Positions 26,455-33,999 of a stretch of DNA of 64,000 nucleotides are shown one piece after another. Position 1 is the first letter of the stretch. Each line of letters opens with the position of its first letter. The notes beneath the pieces were generated by a model. It saw nothing but the letters and a program-made list of their open reading frames with translations. It was not told where the DNA came from and did no database searches. The stretch is from assembly GCF_030408635.1 (NCBI RefSeq), contig NZ_CP047198.1:806001-870000 (forward strand), read 5' to 3'. Source of the stretch: Corynebacterium coyleae. GTDB taxonomy: Bacteria; Actinomycetota; Actinomycetes; Mycobacteriales; Mycobacteriaceae. A program made the position numbers and the translations under genes.

Positions 26455-27069
26455 TCAGACCCTAAAAAATCCGCTTGGGGTGATGATGTAGTCCACGGGT
26501 TGGTCGTGGTCGTCGCAAGGCACGGCGTCCACGATGTCCTCGTCGTAGACCACCGCCGCCACCGGTACGTCGAGTCCTGCAAGCGCACGGTCGTAATAGC
26601 CTTTGCCTTTACCCAGGCGCATCCCGCCTCGGTCCACCGCGAGTGCCGGCGCGACGATCAACCCGCACGAGCGCAACACCTGGGAGGTGAATCGTGCGCC
26701 GGTTGGCTCGACGACTCCGAGTGCACCGGCTGCACCGGCGTCGTCGGCTGCGGCTGGGGACCACGCCAGCTCGCCGCTGCTGAGCGAGATTGGCAAGAAC
26801 ACCGTGCGGGCGGGCCCGGTAAGACGAGTCGCGAAATCGGCTGGGCCCGGCTCAGTGGCCAACGGGTTGTAGGCCGCGATGTTGGTCCCCACCGCATTCG
26901 TCTCGCGCAAACACGCCAATGTGTGCGACACAATCGCCTCGTCGAGCGATCGCTTACGTGCAGTGTCTGCGGCTAATTCGCGCCGGGTGGAGAGGTGGGC
27001 TCGTCGCAAAGCATCTTTTGCATTGACGGCTGGTGTGGATTGGGACACGGAACTCCTTGGGTCGCTCAC
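26455..27069 (-). CDS. 5-formyltetrahydrofolate cyclo-ligase
   Basis: A 204-residue enzyme that converts 5-formyl-THF to 5,10-methenyl-THF using ATP. The diagnostic MRLGKGKGYYDRAL motif near residue 150 and the LIVAPALAVDRGG segment before it are intact, and the N-terminal basic region has a conserved ALRR-type start. The GTG start at 27069 is divergent from galU, with 36 nt between the two start codons. The chain ends in the usual DYIITP block. Confidence 0.92.
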   Translation of the reverse strand: MSDPRSSVSQSTPAVNAKDALRRAHLSTRRELAADTARKRSLDEAIVSHTLACLRETNAVGTNIAAYNPLATEPGPADFATRLTGPARTVFLPISLSSGELAWSPAAADDAGAAGALGVVEPTGARFTSQVLRSCGLIVAPALAVDRGGMRLGKGKGYYDRALAGLDVPVAAVVYDEDIVDAVPCDDHDQPVDYIITPSGFFRV

Positions 27070-27105
27070 CGGGTTTACAGGGGCGTCAGGTTAAGCTCAT
27101 GACTT

Positions 27106-28080
27106 ATGCGGAATTCTACTGACCACACTGCTGCGGCCCAGGCTGCCACGGACGGCAACGCGTTTTCGTTGAAGACGGTTGTTGTTCCTGCTGCTGGTAT
27201 GGGGACGCGTTTTTTGCCGGCGACGAAGACTGTGCCGAAGGAGTTGCTGCCGGTGGTGGACACTCCGGGCATTGAGTTGATCGCCCAGGAGGCTGCGGCC
27301 TGTGGTGCGCAGCGTTTGGCGGTGGTGGTGGCGCCGAATAAGGAAGAGATCATGCGCCACTTCGGTGACTTTGCCGAGTTGCAGGATCTCATGGTCGCGC
27401 GCGGCAAGGAAGAGCAGGCTGAAAAGGTTGCTCGTGCTGGCGAGCTGATTCAGGCTGTTGCGGTTGAGCAGGATCAGCCCCTCGGCCTGGGTCATGCTGT
27501 GGGGTGTGCGGAGCAGGCGCTTGACGACGACGAAGATGCCGTGGCCGTCATGTTGCCGGATGATCTTGTGCTGCCGATGGGGGTGATGGACAAGATGGTC
27601 GAAGTGCGCAATCGCCTCGGTGGGTCTGTGCTGTGCGCGTTTAACGTCTCGCGTGAAGAGGTGTTTAACTACGGCGTGTTTGATGTTGAGGATGCGGGGG
27701 AGTCCTTTGATGGCATCGAGGTGTTGAAGGTGCGTGGCATGGTGGAAAAGCCTGCCGTGGAGGATGCGCCGTCGACGCTTGTGGCTACTGGCCGGTACTT
27801 GTTGGATCGTGGCATTTTTGATGCGCTGCGTCGTATTACCCCGGGTAAGGGTGGCGAGCTGCAGTTAACTGATGCGATTGAGTTGATGATCTCTGAAGGC
27901 CATCCGGTGCATGTGGTGGTTCATGAGGGGAAGCGCCATGATTTGGGCAATCCGGGTGGTTATATTCCGGCGAATGTGGACTTTGGTCTGCACGACGAAA
28001 AGTACGGGCCGGCGTTGTACACGGCGTTGAAGAAGATCATCACCGAATACGAAGCAGAACACCCCGAACTGACAAACTAA
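27106..28080 (+). CDS. galU: UTP-glucose-1-phosphate uridylyltransferase
   Basis: Makes UDP-glucose for cell-wall and storage polysaccharides. The 324-residue protein has the nucleotidyltransferase signature PAAGMGTRFLPATKTVPKE (about 27-45), the GLGHAVGCAEQAL segment and the C-terminal KRHDLGNPGGYI motif. TAAGCT ends 8 nt before the ATG, consistent with leaderless initiation. It heads the galU-glp-rimJ-glpR block also found in mycobacteria (Rv0993-Rv0996). Confidence 0.95.
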   Translation: MRNSTDHTAAAQAATDGNAFSLKTVVVPAAGMGTRFLPATKTVPKELLPVVDTPGIELIAQEAAACGAQRLAVVVAPNKEEIMRHFGDFAELQDLMVARGKEEQAEKVARAGELIQAVAVEQDQPLGLGHAVGCAEQALDDDEDAVAVMLPDDLVLPMGVMDKMVEVRNRLGGSVLCAFNVSREEVFNYGVFDVEDAGESFDGIEVLKVRGMVEKPAVEDAPSTLVATGRYLLDRGIFDALRRITPGKGGELQLTDAIELMISEGHPVHVVVHEGKRHDLGNPGGYIPANVDFGLHDEKYGPALYTALKKIITEYEAEHPELTN

Positions 28081-28104
28081 GGCGAAAGTAAGGCGGGTAC
28101 ATCC

Positions 28105-29415
28105 ATGCGCAGCGTTGAGGAGCAGCTTGCAGCGGTGATTGATGCTGCCGTTGCGCCGGAGCCCATCCGCGTCGCACTCACTGATGCCCTCGGGCTGCGG
28201 TGCGCGGAGGAAATCGCCGCCACCCGCCAGGTTCCCGGTTTTGCTCAGGCTGCCATCGACGGGTTTGCGGTTCGCGCTGTCGACGTCGGCGGTACCGCAG
28301 GTCTGCGCAGGCGACCAGCAGCTGGCGCCGAGGATGAGTCCGAAGCGGACGCCGAAGAGCAGAAGGCCCCGCGCCCGGCGCCCGATCGTGCGCTGCCGGT
28401 CGTCGGTGAGGTGCCCGCCGGATCTCAGAAGCCGCTGCGCCTCCAACCGCGCCAGGCGGTGCGTGTGGCCACGGGCGCACCACTGCCCACCCTGGCTGAT
28501 GCTGTGTTGCCGCTGGAGTGGACCGACCGCGGCCGCAAGCGCGTGACTCCGCTGCGCCCCGTGCGCACCGGTGACTTTGTGCGCAAGGCCGGCGACGATA
28601 TCCAGCCCGGCGACGTTGCCGTGCGCCAGGGCACCATCTTCGGTCCCGCGCAGGTGGGGCTGGCTGCTGCGGCCGGTCGCGACAAGGTGCTCGTTTACCC
28701 GCGCCCGCGAGTGACGGTGATGAGCTACGGTCTGGAACTCGTCGATTTGGAGCGCGATCCTGGTTTGGGTCAAGTCTTCGACATCGCTTCCTACGCTGTG
28801 GCTGCCGCTGCTGAAGAGGCTGGCGCTGAGGTGCAACGCGCGGGCATCATCAACGCGGAGCCGCGCCGCATGCGCGAGACCATCGCCGGTTACGTGGATA
28901 AGAGCGAGTGCATCATCATCACCGGCGCCGTCGGTGGCTCCGGTGCTGCGGCGATCCAGGAGATCCTGCGCGAGATGGGGCAGATCGACACCACCCGCGT
29001 TGCCATGCACCCTGGCTCCGTTCAGGGCTTCGGCGTGCTGGGGGAGGAGAGGATCCCGGTGTTCCTCTTGCCCTCGAATCCGGTGAGCGCTCTGGTGATT
29101 ACGGAGACCATCGTTCGGCCACTCATCCGCCGTGCCCTCGGCGCGCCGACGATCACGCGTCAGACGGTGCGTGCGCGTTCGTTGCGTCCGATGGAGTCCA
29201 TCGACGGTCGTCGGGGCTACATTCGCGCCCGCCTCATGCGCGACAGCGAGACCGGCGAGTACCTCGTGGAGCCGCTGAGCGTGCTCGACGCTGGCCCGAC
29301 TCACTTGCTGGCTGGTTTTGCGGAGGCCAACGCCATGATCCACTTGCCAGAGGGTGCCACCCACGTGCGCCCGGGCGACGAGGTGGACGTCGAGTTCATC
29401 CGGCAGCGCAGCTAG
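28105..29415 (+). CDS. glp: MoeA/gephyrin-like divisome protein Glp
   Basis: A 436-residue MoeA-fold protein, but with altered active-site signatures. The usual (S/T)GDEL is SYGLEL (207-212) and the GGVSxGD loop is AVGGSG (275-280); AIDGFAVRA is kept. An acidic insertion lies at 66-95. In C. glutamicum a MoeA-like protein from this locus, Glp, binds FtsZ and acts in division with the membrane receptor GlpR rather than in cofactor synthesis. The order galU-glp-rimJ-glpR here supports that identity. Residual molybdotransferase activity cannot be excluded from sequence. Confidence 0.88.
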   Translation: MRSVEEQLAAVIDAAVAPEPIRVALTDALGLRCAEEIAATRQVPGFAQAAIDGFAVRAVDVGGTAGLRRRPAAGAEDESEADAEEQKAPRPAPDRALPVVGEVPAGSQKPLRLQPRQAVRVATGAPLPTLADAVLPLEWTDRGRKRVTPLRPVRTGDFVRKAGDDIQPGDVAVRQGTIFGPAQVGLAAAAGRDKVLVYPRPRVTVMSYGLELVDLERDPGLGQVFDIASYAVAAAAEEAGAEVQRAGIINAEPRRMRETIAGYVDKSECIIITGAVGGSGAAAIQEILREMGQIDTTRVAMHPGSVQGFGVLGEERIPVFLLPSNPVSALVITETIVRPLIRRALGAPTITRQTVRARSLRPMESIDGRRGYIRARLMRDSETGEYLVEPLSVLDAGPTHLLAGFAEANAMIHLPEGATHVRPGDEVDVEFIRQRS

Positions 29416-29425
29416 CGTGTTTGCC

Positions 29426-30064
29426 ATGTTTCGCCCGCCCACACCGGGCTGGCCAGAACTGACCCCTGCCGTCGGGCTGCCGGACGGTGCGCGTGTGCAG
29501 TTGCGTCCGCTGCGCGGTAGTGATGGGGCGGATTGGTGTGAGACGCGCGTCGTCGATAGGCAATGGCTCGCGCCTGTCGAGCCCACAGTGGACGGCACCT
29601 GGGAGGACGCCCACTCGCATGCAGCGTGGCGCAACTCGTGGCTCAACCTCAAACGCATGGCGCAGCAGGGCACGGTGGTGCCGATGGTCATCGAGGTCGA
29701 CGGCGCGTTTGCCGGCCAAGTGACGTTGGGCAACATCCAGCACGGGATCGTCTCCGAATGTTGGATCGGCTACTGGGTGCATTCGCCGTATATGGGTCGC
29801 GGGGTCGCGTCGGCGGCGTGTGCACTCGGCGTGGATCACGCCTTCGGGCGCGTGGGTCTGCACCGTGTGACGGCGACGTATCTGCCGGGCAATCCTGCCT
29901 CTGGCAAGGTGCTGCGCACCAACGGCTTTGTGGAGGAAGGCTATTTGCGACGCAACCTGCACATCGACGGGCAGTGGCGTGACCATCACTTCGTCGCCAT
30001 CAATATCGACGACTATCCCACGACCGCGGTGCAACGGCTCCGCCGCGCGGGTCGGCTTGTCTAG
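29426..30064 (+). CDS. rimJ: GNAT-family N-acetyltransferase (RimJ-like)
   Basis: A 212-residue acetyltransferase of the RimJ/RimL group with the acetyl-CoA-binding stretch YWVHSPYMGRGVASAACALG (about 114-133) and the C-terminal VLRTNGFVEEGYLRR block. It may acetylate the N-terminus of a ribosomal or other protein, and the target is unknown. A GTG three codons upstream (29417) is also possible. It sits between glp and glpR, as in other Mycobacteriales, so it might modify a divisome partner; this is speculation. Confidence 0.88.
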   Translation: MFRPPTPGWPELTPAVGLPDGARVQLRPLRGSDGADWCETRVVDRQWLAPVEPTVDGTWEDAHSHAAWRNSWLNLKRMAQQGTVVPMVIEVDGAFAGQVTLGNIQHGIVSECWIGYWVHSPYMGRGVASAACALGVDHAFGRVGLHRVTATYLPGNPASGKVLRTNGFVEEGYLRRNLHIDGQWRDHHFVAINIDDYPTTAVQRLRRAGRLV

Positions 30065-30184
30065 GTTGTCTGGTTTTTGAATTCCTTTCTGTGACCACGG
30101 CGCGCCAACCCGCCGAGTGTCGGTTGTGCCGATACCGTGGCGTGAAGTGTCTATTGGGTGCATGTAGTTGCGGAAAGGTCTGTG

Positions 30185-31468
30185 ATGGGCAGCTCGAGCT
30201 TATTGATCGTTTTGATCCTCATCGTGTGGGTGATCGTGCTCGCGCCGTTGGCGGTGGGGAATAACAAGCCGATTCGCCGCTCCGGTGAGGGCTACGAAGA
30301 GACGCGCGTGCTGCACAAAGGTGGCGACGCCCCCATGGCAACCCGCCGGCGCCCGAAGCTGACCCAGGCTGACATCCACCGCCACGACGACGCAGATGAC
30401 GATTACGAGGTTGTCGAGGCTGTCGCCGAGGAGGAGCAGGTGCTTATCGACGACGCCCCGAACCTGCGCCTCTTCAAATCCGCACAGGCCGAAGACGCAG
30501 CTCAGGACGACAACACCGTCGATGGCGAAGTTATCGAGCACGTCGCCGACGAGGCTGACGCTGAATCCCAGGACGAGGCTGCACCCGCCGAGTCTGAGGA
30601 ATCTGACGAGACCGCTGAATCTGCTGAGACCGCCAGTGTTGTCGCCGCAGAGGCTGGCGGCTCGACCGCAATCTCCGTGCTCGTCCAGAACGAAGAGGGC
30701 GCTGAAGACACCGCTGAAGAAGCTGTCGAGGAAGATCGCTACGAGTTCGACGAGACGTACACCTCGCCGGCGGACCTGGGCTACGCCACCGCAGACACCG
30801 TCACAGACGCAGACACGGACACAGGCGCTGAGGCTGAGGTCGCTGACGCTGATGGTGCGGAGGACGCAGAGGACAACGCGGACGCTGTCGAGGCCGTCGA
30901 CGCTGAGGATGCTGTGGACGCAGACGCAGACGCAGACACAGACGCTGAAGACGCGGCCGAAAACGATGTCGTCGACGAGGCAGACATCGCATTTGCGGCG
31001 TCGCGTCGTGGCCGCGGTGGCTACGACCCACAGCGCGAGCAGGCAGCCAAGGCCACGCGCCAGCAGCGCCGCCAGCGCACGCTGCTCGGTCTGCTTGCAG
31101 CGTGTGTGATCACGTTTGTGGCCGCGTTCGTCGCCGGTGGCTGGGTGTGGGCGCTCAACATCGTCGCGCTTGGCCTGACCGCGTGGTACATGATCGCACT
31201 GCGCCACACCGTGCTGCAGGAGCGCGCACTGCACCAGCGTCGTCTCCGCCAGCTGCGTCGCGCGCGCCTGGGTGTCGCTCTGGGTGATGAGGCCAACTCG
31301 CGCGAGCGCGTTGCTCGTCGCTACTCGGGCTCGGTGATCCTGGATCTTGACGACGACAGCCCCGACTTCGACGCACTGCCCGTTTCTCGCTTCACTCCGC
31401 CAGAAGACGACCACGACCGGGCCGACTACCGCGATATCCGCGACCGCTTCGCTGCACGCGCCAGCTAG
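30185..31468 (+). CDS. glpR: Membrane receptor of Glp (GlpR/SepX-type divisome protein)
   Basis: A 427-residue protein with a short N-terminal transmembrane helix (about 4-24), a basic stretch, then about 230 residues of acidic low-complexity sequence made of Ala/Glu/Asp/Val. A basic segment leads to two close helices (about 295-340) and a cytoplasmic tail ending RDRFAARAS. This topology and the position two genes after glp match GlpR of C. glutamicum and Rv0996, and SepX of Streptomyces. It is thought to recruit Glp to the membrane at septum and poles. A GAAAGG is 8 nt before the ATG. Confidence 0.85.
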   Translation: MGSSSLLIVLILIVWVIVLAPLAVGNNKPIRRSGEGYEETRVLHKGGDAPMATRRRPKLTQADIHRHDDADDDYEVVEAVAEEEQVLIDDAPNLRLFKSAQAEDAAQDDNTVDGEVIEHVADEADAESQDEAAPAESEESDETAESAETASVVAAEAGGSTAISVLVQNEEGAEDTAEEAVEEDRYEFDETYTSPADLGYATADTVTDADTDTGAEAEVADADGAEDAEDNADAVEAVDAEDAVDADADADTDAEDAAENDVVDEADIAFAASRRGRGGYDPQREQAAKATRQQRRQRTLLGLLAACVITFVAAFVAGGWVWALNIVALGLTAWYMIALRHTVLQERALHQRRLRQLRRARLGVALGDEANSRERVARRYSGSVILDLDDDSPDFDALPVSRFTPPEDDHDRADYRDIRDRFAARAS

Positions 31469-31543
31469 TGCTTATAACCAGGCGATTTAACCACATCGGG
31501 TTGCAGGAGTAACGTGGCAATCGCCTTCAAGAGGCGCCCTTGA

Positions 31544-31616
31544 GGGGCTATAGCTCAGTTGGTAGAGCGTCGCGTTCGCAATGCGAAGGTCAGGGGTTCG
31601 ATTCCCCTTAGCTCCA
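31544..31616 (+). tRNA. tRNA-Ala (anticodon CGC)
   Basis: A 73-nt cloverleaf: acceptor GGGGCTA pairs with TAGCTCC, D-stem GCTC/GAGC, anticodon loop TTCGCAA with CGC at its centre (reads GCG, Ala), and T-arm AGGGG-TTCGATT-CCCCT. The acceptor has the G3-U70 wobble that defines alanine identity. The 3' CCA is not encoded. Confidence 0.96.
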
Positions 31617-31622
31617 CTTTCC

Positions 31623-31655
31623 GCCCCGCACGATAGAACGATCGTGCGGGGCTTT
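31623..31655 (+). terminator. Terminator after tRNA-Ala
   Basis: A perfect 12-bp stem, GCCCCGCACGAT with ATCGTGCGGGGC, with a 6-nt loop, followed by TTTC. It lies 6 nt after the tRNA and directly before the ATG of the CDF-like gene, so that gene needs another promoter or readthrough. Confidence 0.85.
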
Positions 31656-31659
31656 CGCT

Positions 31660-32271
31660 ATGGAAAGGATTGGTCACAGTGTCCGCGCAGTGCTCATCGT
31701 TGCGCTGCTAAACCTCGCGTACTTCTTCGTTGAGTTCGTCGCTGCGATATCGATTGGTTCCGCATCATTGTTTGCGGACTCGGCCGACTTCCTCGAAGAC
31801 ACCGCTATCAACCTGCTCGTGTTTGTTGCGGTTGCATGGCCTGCTTCGAGGCGACGCGCTGCCGGCAGTGTCCTCGCCGCCCTGATCTTGATCCCGGCGG
31901 TGGCAGCCGTGGTGACTGTGGTGGTCAAGATTTTGAACCCAGAGCCACCCTCACCGGAAGGGCTGACCGGTGTTGCGCTCGGCGCGCTGGCGGTCAACCT
32001 GATCTGTGCCGTGATCCTGCTGCGGCTGCGCGACGAAGGCTCGTCGCTTGCCACCGGCGCGTGGCTCGCGGCACGCAACGACGCGTTGGCCAACGTGCTC
32101 ATCATCGTCGCGGGATTGCTGACCTTCGTGTGGCACACCGCATGGTTCGACATCATCGTCGGCGCGATCATCGCCGCGGTGAACTTTTCGGCGGCGAAGG
32201 AAGTGTGGGAGGCCTCCCGTGAGGAGTACGACTCGGTCGAGGACGCCTTCGCCGAAATGGACGACGACTAG
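31660..32271 (+). CDS. Small CDF-like cation transporter
   Basis: A 203-residue protein with five to six hydrophobic helices and the cation-diffusion-facilitator pattern: GSASLFADSADFLEDTAINL in the second helix and ARNDALANVLIIVAG in the fifth, giving a DxxxD site in each. It lacks the cytoplasmic C-terminal domain of full CDF exporters, having only a short acidic tail. The substrate is probably a divalent metal but unproven. The assigned ATG sits just after a terminator and has no ribosome site, so the exact start is uncertain. It ends in a 4-nt convergent overlap with tag. Confidence 0.78.
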   Translation: MERIGHSVRAVLIVALLNLAYFFVEFVAAISIGSASLFADSADFLEDTAINLLVFVAVAWPASRRRAAGSVLAALILIPAVAAVVTVVVKILNPEPPSPEGLTGVALGALAVNLICAVILLRLRDEGSSLATGAWLAARNDALANVLIIVAGLLTFVWHTAWFDIIVGAIIAAVNFSAAKEVWEASREEYDSVEDAFAEMDDD

Positions 32272-32897
32272 TCCCACACTCCGGATCTGCCACGCTTCCA
32301 CGTGCCGATGAGGTTCGTGTCCAAAATGCCGGTGGACTCCATCAGCGCGTACATGGTCACCGGTCCCACGAAGGTGAACCCCCGCTTCTTCAAATCCTTG
32401 GCTAACTGCGCAGACTCGTCGGATTGTGTCGGGACTTCCGCCATCGTGCGCGGGGCAGGGGTTGTCTCCGGCTTGTAGGACCAGATGAACTCGCCCAAGT
32501 GCGTGCCCTCCTCGCGCAGGGCAAGTGTTGCCTTGGCGTTGGTCACGGCGGCTTGGAGTTTGCGGCGGTTGCGGATCAAGGTGTCGTCGTCAAGCAAATG
32601 CTCAATGCTCATGCCCGCGACCACCTCCGGGTCGAAGTTTGCGAAGGCGTCGCGGAACGCATCGCGCTTTTGCAGGATCAACCGCCACGACAAACCCACC
32701 TGGAAGCCCTCGAGGCAGACGCGTTCAAACATGCCCCGCTCGTCGCGTACGGGGTCGCCCCACTCTGCGTCGTAGTAGTCGCGCAGCAGGGGATCGGTTG
32801 CGGCCCATGGCGGGCGCGCACGGCCGTCTTCGCCGACGACGGGCCATCCTGCGGTGTCTGGAAGTTGGTCAGTTTCGTTCATCTTGTTTTCACTCAT
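32268..32897 (-). CDS. tag: DNA-3-methyladenine glycosylase I
   Basis: A 209-residue Tag enzyme that removes 3-methyladenine from DNA. It shows the family features DYYDAEWGDPVRDERGMFE, CLEGFQVGLSWRLILQKRDA (helix-hairpin-helix region) and GFTFVGPVTMYALMESTG. Alternative start at 32882. No ribosome site is obvious at either. The gene is divergent from the DoxX gene. Confidence 0.92.
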   Translation of the reverse strand: MSENKMNETDQLPDTAGWPVVGEDGRARPPWAATDPLLRDYYDAEWGDPVRDERGMFERVCLEGFQVGLSWRLILQKRDAFRDAFANFDPEVVAGMSIEHLLDDDTLIRNRRKLQAAVTNAKATLALREEGTHLGEFIWSYKPETTPAPRTMAEVPTQSDESAQLAKDLKKRGFTFVGPVTMYALMESTGILDTNLIGTWKRGRSGVWD

Positions 32898-32949
32898 AAC
32901 TATTGGACTCGTTTCTACCCCGTTCGGTTCCACGGGTACGCTCGTTGGC

Positions 32950-33357
32950 ATGAATAGGCCTGCCGTACGTGACTTTGCGCTGCTCCTTTTGCGTCTTGTC
33001 CTCGGCACCGTATTTGTCGCCCGCGGGTTTCAACACTGGTTTGACACCGGCATGGCGCAAACCGGGCGCGATTTCGCGGCACTCGGGGTGCCGCAGCCAC
33101 AACTGTCCGCATACCTGACTGGTACCGCTGAACTTATCGGTGGGGCGTTTTTGGCAGTGGGGCTGCTCACTACGATCGTCGCGTCGGTGCTGACGCTGCT
33201 CGTGCTCGCCGCGGGGTATTTCGTGCACCTGGATAACGGGTTCTTCGTGGAAAACGCCGGGATCGAGTACCCGCTGGTGCTAGCTGCGGCGTTGTTTATC
33301 ATCATCGTGTTCGGCACCGGTCGTGCGAGTTTGGATGGGGTGTTAACGCGTGCTTAG
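32950..33357 (+). CDS. DoxX-family membrane protein
   Basis: A 135-residue protein with four transmembrane helices and the DoxX motifs LLLLRLVLGTVFVARGFQHW near the start and TGTAELIGGAFLAVGLLT in the second helix. Mycobacterial DoxX takes part in redox-linked complexes with superoxide dismutase and a thiosulfate sulfurtransferase; no such partner is here. TACGCT ends 7 nt before the ATG (leaderless). The stop region overlaps the following gene by 8 nt. Confidence 0.87.
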   Translation: MNRPAVRDFALLLLRLVLGTVFVARGFQHWFDTGMAQTGRDFAALGVPQPQLSAYLTGTAELIGGAFLAVGLLTTIVASVLTLLVLAAGYFVHLDNGFFVENAGIEYPLVLAAALFIIIVFGTGRASLDGVLTRA

Positions 33358-33985
33358 CCACGAGGAAGTTCAGGCAGCGCTGTCTGCGCGTATCGACGGC
33401 GAACCGGCCGGTCTCGACGACGCCGTCGTCGACGCACACCTGGCGAGCTGTGATGAGTGCCAGGCCTTCCTCGACCAGGCCCTGGTGCTCTCCCATGAGT
33501 TCGTGCCGCAGGAGCGTCCCGCGATGGCCCCGCCGCAGGATCTGTCAGAGGTGATCCTGGCAAGCGTGGACGACGAATGGCGCAAGCTCTCGCAACGGCG
33601 CGCTTTCGGCCTTGCCATCGGGCGCACCCTGCTTTTCGCTATGGCGGTGGCGTGGGTGCTGTGGGCCATCAGCCTTATCGTTGCCGGTGGGGAAGAACCG
33701 GTGGTGGCGTCTAGCGCGTCTGTACGCCTCGGTGTGGCGCTCGCGCTGGCGTTTACGGCGTGGAAGCCGCGTCAGATCCCGGGCGTGCTGTTGATCGTGG
33801 GGTCGATGTTCACCTTCACGGTCGGCTTCGCGGTGCGCGACGCGGTCCTTGGCGCGGGTGAGTTTGAACCTGCCGCGGTATTCATCCCGTTTGTCAGCGT
33901 GATCGCGCTGGTGTGGACGTCGTTCGCGGATCGCGGCGGGGAAGTGCGCCGGGCGTGGCGCATTCTCGGCGCCAACCCGTTGTAG
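33350..33985 (+). CDS. Membrane protein with N-terminal anti-sigma-type zinc finger
   Basis: A 211-residue protein starting at GTG inside the DoxX 3' end. Residues 25-40 hold HLASCDECQAFLDQA, the HxxxCxxC zinc-binding pattern of anti-sigma factors. Four hydrophobic helices follow (about 88-190). No sigma factor gene is adjacent, so a true anti-sigma role is doubtful. Coupling to DoxX suggests a shared envelope role. Confidence 0.8.
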   Translation: MLSHEEVQAALSARIDGEPAGLDDAVVDAHLASCDECQAFLDQALVLSHEFVPQERPAMAPPQDLSEVILASVDDEWRKLSQRRAFGLAIGRTLLFAMAVAWVLWAISLIVAGGEEPVVASSASVRLGVALALAFTAWKPRQIPGVLLIVGSMFTFTVGFAVRDAVLGAGEFEPAAVFIPFVSVIALVWTSFADRGGEVRRAWRILGANPL

Positions 33986-33999
33986 TTATTTCCAGCTGG

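Noticed and set aside
27865-29736. Long minus-strand open frame opposite galU/glp
   Set aside because: It crosses three real genes on the other strand and has no family features.
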